Positions 12,331 through 14,486 of a stretch of DNA of 14,486 bases are shown piece by piece. The DNA is from Minisyncoccota bacterium (GTDB lineage: Bacteria; Patescibacteriota; Minisyncoccia; Minisyncoccales; MHMH01). The stretch spans positions 29,848 through 44,333 of the forward strand of contig JAQUTZ010000001.1 of NCBI GenBank assembly GCA_028694095.1, in the 5' to 3' direction. Within the stretch, counting starts at the first letter, position 1. Each line of letters opens with the position of its first letter. The notes beneath the pieces are model-generated. The model saw only the letters and a program-made list of their open reading frames with translations, searched no databases and had not been told where the DNA came from. A program made the position numbers and the translations under genes.

Positions 12331-13682
12331 TATTTTTTTATTAGAGATTTTATCGCCAAAGCGGCTTCTTTTAAATCCCCGTAATTGGGAATGTGATTGT
12401 CTTCAAGAATTTTTGCGCCGGGAGCGGTAATCGGACCCCCCAGGAAGGCGGCGATAATCGGCTTATCTTTCCACTTCTTTTTCGCTTCTATGATAATTTT
12501 AGCATTTTTTTCCGTTTCAGTCATAATTTGAAGAGTTTGAACTACTATTAGCCCCTTAATGTCGGGCTGCTCCAAGAGCGCCTCAATGGCAGATTTGTAT
12601 TTATCGGATAAAGCGTCCCCCACCACGTCAAGCGGATTTCTTCCGGAATAAGCAGGATGCATAACTCCCGGCTTATTAAGCTTCTTCAGGGTTTCTTCGC
12701 TTAATTCTACTAGTTTCACCCCCAGCTCCTGGCAATAGTCGGCCAATAAGACTCCGCAGCTCCCGCCGTTGGTGACAATGGCGATGCCATTCTCGCATTT
12801 TGGCTGCCAAGCCAGGGCTTTTGCCGAAGAAAAAAGCTCCCTGACGGTATCGGCTTCCGCCACTCCGGTCTGTTTGAACAAGGCTTGATATACCGGGTAT
12901 TCTCCGGCTAAAGATCCCGTATGGCTGGAAACTGCTTTTTTCCCCGCCCTGCTTCTTCCCGCCTTTACCGCCAGTATGGGCTTTTTGGCGGAAACCTCGG
13001 AAAAAACGTTCATAATCTCCCGCCCTTCTTTTATCCCCTCCAAATAGAGAGCAATAACTTTCGTTTTTGGGTCTTCAACCGCCCACCAGAGAAAATCAGC
13101 TAGGGTTACGTCAGCCTCGTTGCCGTAAGAAATGAGAGCGGAAAATCCGTAGTTCTTCTTGAAATTCTCGTCAATCACCGAATCTACCAAAGCTCCCGAC
13201 TGGGAAATAAAAGCTATTTCTCCCGACTTAGGAAGAGCGGGCGCAAAAGTAGCGTTAAGCAGATTGCCCGGCCTTATAACTCCAAGGCAGTTAGGACCGA
13301 TAAGGGGAACGCCGGCTTTTCGAGCCGTTTCTTTAATTTTATCTTCCAACAGTTTTCCTTCCTTTCCGCTTTCTCCAAACCCCGAAGAAATTATAATCAT
13401 CCCTCCGACTTTTTTCTGGCAGCATTCTTCCACCACCTTGGGAACTATTTTGGCAGGAACGGCTATAACGGCTAAATCCACCTCTTCTTGTATGGACATC
13501 ACCGAAGGGACGCATTTCACCCCGAGAACTTCTTTATGATGGGGATTAACCGCAAAAACCCTCCTCTTGGATTTTCCCTGAAGAGCGTTTTTCATTAAAC
13601 CCCAGCCGACGCTTTTTTCTTCCGGTTTGGCGCCGATAATAGCCAAGGTTTTCGGGTTAAAGATTCTATTAAGCTTATCCAT
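12330..13682 (-). CDS. acdA: Acetyl-CoA synthetase (ADP-forming), alpha subunit
   Basis: AcdA with AcdB converts acetyl-CoA, ADP and phosphate to acetate, CoA and ATP, a substrate-level phosphorylation step. The 450-residue alpha subunit starts with a CoA-binding Rossmann domain (FNPKTLAIIGAKPEEKSVGW, 8-27; VNPHHKEVLG). It continues with the succinyl-CoA synthetase-like domain: GPNCLGVIRPG (129-139), FISQSGALVDSVIDE (158-172), SYGNEADVTLADFL (185-198) and the phospho-His254 in SSHTGSLAG (252-260). A third flavodoxin-like domain (about 295-445) has IVTNGGSCGVLLAD and HPAYSGRNPLDVVGDA. It begins 2 nt after the TGA stop of acdB with no Shine-Dalgarno, consistent with coupling and 1:1 synthesis. 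It could instead use other acyl-CoA substrates (e.g. propionyl or aryl). Confidence 0.95.
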   Translation of the reverse strand: MDKLNRIFNPKTLAIIGAKPEEKSVGWGLMKNALQGKSKRRVFAVNPHHKEVLGVKCVPSVMSIQEEVDLAVIAVPAKIVPKVVEECCQKKVGGMIIISSGFGESGKEGKLLEDKIKETARKAGVPLIGPNCLGVIRPGNLLNATFAPALPKSGEIAFISQSGALVDSVIDENFKKNYGFSALISYGNEADVTLADFLWWAVEDPKTKVIALYLEGIKEGREIMNVFSEVSAKKPILAVKAGRSRAGKKAVSSHTGSLAGEYPVYQALFKQTGVAEADTVRELFSSAKALAWQPKCENGIAIVTNGGSCGVLLADYCQELGVKLVELSEETLKKLNKPGVMHPAYSGRNPLDVVGDALSDKYKSAIEALLEQPDIKGLIVVQTLQIMTETEKNAKIIIEAKKKWKDKPIIAAFLGGPITAPGAKILEDNHIPNYGDLKEAALAIKSLIKK

Positions 13683-13684
13683 GG

Positions 13685-14314
13685 TCAGTTTAAAATAAAA
13701 CGGGGGTCTGCAACCCAGGCCCCTTTTTCGTTGGCAATAACGGGATTTAAATCAACTTCCTTGATTTCGCTTTCATTTAAAGATAATTCCGATAAAGATA
13801 AAAAAATACCAATCAGTTTTTCCAGGTCAACCGCCTTCTGGGACCTGAAGCCCGAAAGCAGCTGGTATCCCTTGGTTTCTTTCATCATTTCCTGAACGTC
13901 TTTTTTCTTAAGGGGAGCTATCCTGAAAGAAACGTCTTTTAAGAGTTCTACCATAATGCCTCCCAAGCCGAACATTAAAACCGGCCCGAACTGGGAATCT
14001 CTTTTCATGCCGGCTGCCACCTCGACCCCGAAAAGCTGTTTTTGGACTAAAATTCCTTCTTTTTTGATTTTCTTTTTGTTTAATTCGTCCCAGGATTCCT
14101 CCAATTCTTTTTTATCTTTTATTCCGGTTTTAACGAGCCCCAAATCGGTTTTATGAATCGGCTCCAATGAAGAAACTTTTAAAACTGCCGGATAGCCGAT
14201 TTCCCCGGCAAAATCCAAAGCCTCGCTTTTTTCAACAGTAAGCCTGCTCGGGCATAAAGGAATGCCGTAACGAGAAAGAAGCTGCTCGGTTTTTTTGAAT
14301 CCCAAGGCTTTCAT
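13685..14314 (-). CDS. acdB: Acetyl-CoA synthetase (ADP-forming), beta subunit
   Basis: This is the ATP-grasp subunit that passes phosphate between the alpha-subunit His and ADP. With the ATG at 14314 it has 209 residues. It contains LLSRYGIPLCPS (12-23), GYPAVLKVSSLEPIHKTDLG (40-59) with the second phospho-His54, EGILVQKQLFGVEVAAGMKRD (about 83-103), FGLGGIMVELLKDVSFRIAP for the nucleotide pocket, and a VDLNPVIA metal-binding end. An in-frame TTG exists at 14350, but that codon is the first half of a -35 hexamer, so translation from it would need another promoter. Relatives usually carry about 15 more N-terminal residues, so the TTG start is a fallback. There is no Shine-Dalgarno before ATG 14314, and the -10 box ends 7 nt upstream, pointing to a leaderless mRNA. 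It is the first gene of the nine-gene leftward unit and stops with TGA. Confidence 0.92.
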   Translation of the reverse strand: MKALGFKKTEQLLSRYGIPLCPSRLTVEKSEALDFAGEIGYPAVLKVSSLEPIHKTDLGLVKTGIKDKKELEESWDELNKKKIKKEGILVQKQLFGVEVAAGMKRDSQFGPVLMFGLGGIMVELLKDVSFRIAPLKKKDVQEMMKETKGYQLLSGFRSQKAVDLEKLIGIFLSLSELSLNESEIKEVDLNPVIANEKGAWVADPRFILN

Positions 14315-14321
14315 TTTATCT

Positions 14322-14350
14322 ATTATATCGCAAGAGACGGCTTGTGGCAA
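14322..14350 (-). promoter_or_regulatory. Strong sigma70-type promoter of the acdB operon
   Basis: On the minus strand TTGCCA (14350-14345, 5 of 6) and TATAAT (14327-14322, 6 of 6) have an ideal 17 nt spacer. AGATAAA separates the -10 from the acdB ATG, so the predicted start falls on or beside the ATG. The first two bases of the -35 are the end of the T-tract of the preceding terminator. Confidence 0.75.
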
Positions 14351-14387
14351 AATAAAATGGGAGGGGTCCGGCCCCTCCCATTTTATT
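14349..14387 (-). terminator. Intrinsic terminator of gap
   Basis: A GC-rich core GGGAGGGG/CCCCTCCC (minus 14379-14372 and 14366-14359) has a CCGGA loop. It is extended by pairing AATAAAAT with ATTTTATT to a perfect 16 bp stem, and it ends in ATTTTATTTT. It follows the gap stop codon by 13 nt and runs into the acdB -35 box. Confidence 0.9.
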
Positions 14388-14400
14388 CACCATCCTGCCA

Positions 14401-14486
14401 TTATTTTATAAGCTTTCCGACTTTAATGGCGTGCATTAAGAGCGTATGAGAATATCCCCATTCGTTATCGTACCAAGACAGCACTT
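14401..14486 (-). CDS. gap: Glyceraldehyde-3-phosphate dehydrogenase, C-terminal end only
   Basis: The last 27 codons of a gene truncated by the window edge read VLSWYDNEWGYSHTLLMHAI followed by KVGKLIK and a TAA stop (14403-14401). SWYDNEWGYS is the near-invariant C-terminal signature of phosphorylating GAPDH, which oxidises glyceraldehyde-3-phosphate to 1,3-bisphosphoglycerate with NAD(P). Frame begins at base 14484. It is followed by its own terminator and then by the acdB promoter, so it is probably a separate transcript. Its proximity to the PfkB-aldolase, ppsA and acd genes groups lower glycolysis in one place. Nothing can be said about its start or cofactor specificity. Confidence 0.93.
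   Translation of the reverse strand, partial: VLSWYDNEWGYSHTLLMHAIKVGKLIK

Noticed and set aside
14315..14350. TTG start at 14350 giving acdB 12 extra residues
   Set aside because: The TTG is part of a well-formed -35 box with an ideal 17 nt spacer to TATAAT, and there is no ribosome binding site before it; ATG 14314 fits better, although the family often has a slightly longer N-terminus.
1..14486. UGA recoding as in Gracilibacteria/Absconditabacteria
   Set aside because: pyrH and acdB end at TGA at the expected family C-termini, and no gene needs an internal TGA to be read.
1..14486. Mobile element, CRISPR array, defence or toxin-antitoxin system
   Set aside because: No transposase, integrase, direct-repeat array, Cas-like or toxin-like gene was found; intergenic gaps are short and filled by promoters and terminators.

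Overview
This 14.5 kb window looks like a chromosomal piece of a small-genome, anaerobic, fermentative bacterium. The best fit by inference is the Candidate Phyla Radiation (Patescibacteria), probably Parcubacteria-like. Supporting signs are the very tight gene packing, short versions of EF-Ts and S2, an archaeal-type UMP kinase, and an archaeal-like energy module (ADP-forming acetyl-CoA synthetase, PEP synthase, single-cluster ferredoxin). A CwlO/PcsB-like coiled-coil lytic transglycosylase and a pseudopilin embedded in metabolic genes also fit. TAA, TAG and TGA all end genes here (TGA in pyrH and acdB), so the standard bacterial code applies and UGA is not recoded. I see no mobile elements, CRISPR array, phage genes or rRNA.

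Left part (1-1900): a leftward translation cluster, rpsB, tsf, a small one-TM membrane protein and tRNA-Thr(TGT), with almost no spacing. The tRNA begins 2 nt after a stop codon. Three nt beyond its 3' end lies a perfect-consensus promoter (TTGACA-16-TATAAT) firing leftward out of the window.

Middle part (1900-5335): pyrH (archaeal type, rightward) converges on a TrpF-like TIM-barrel protein of unknown function, with a shared bidirectional terminator between them. A divergent rightward rpmE-prfA pair (L31, RF1) follows. It converges through a second bidirectional terminator on a small hypothetical protein with a CxxC motif.

Right part (5335-14486): one leftward cluster of nine genes with junctions from a 1 nt overlap to 16 nt. 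The order is acdB, acdA, pseudopilin, ppsA, PfkB kinase, class II aldolase, ferredoxin, rplY, lytic transglycosylase. It starts at a strong promoter directly behind the terminator of a gap (GAPDH) gene cut by the window edge. The metabolic logic is lower glycolysis and fermentation: PfkB plus aldolase feed triose phosphates to GAPDH, PpsA interconverts PEP and pyruvate, ferredoxin would carry electrons from a pyruvate oxidoreductase encoded elsewhere, and AcdAB makes ATP from acetyl-CoA. Ribosomal protein L25, a pilin and a wall enzyme share the same transcription unit.

Most genes are housekeeping, and I see no clear undescribed system. The more unusual points are the recurrent placement of a -10 box 7-8 nt before an ATG (acdB, rpmE, tsf), which suggests leaderless mRNAs, the PfkB-aldolase pair, the orphan TrpF-like protein, and the pilin inside a metabolic operon.
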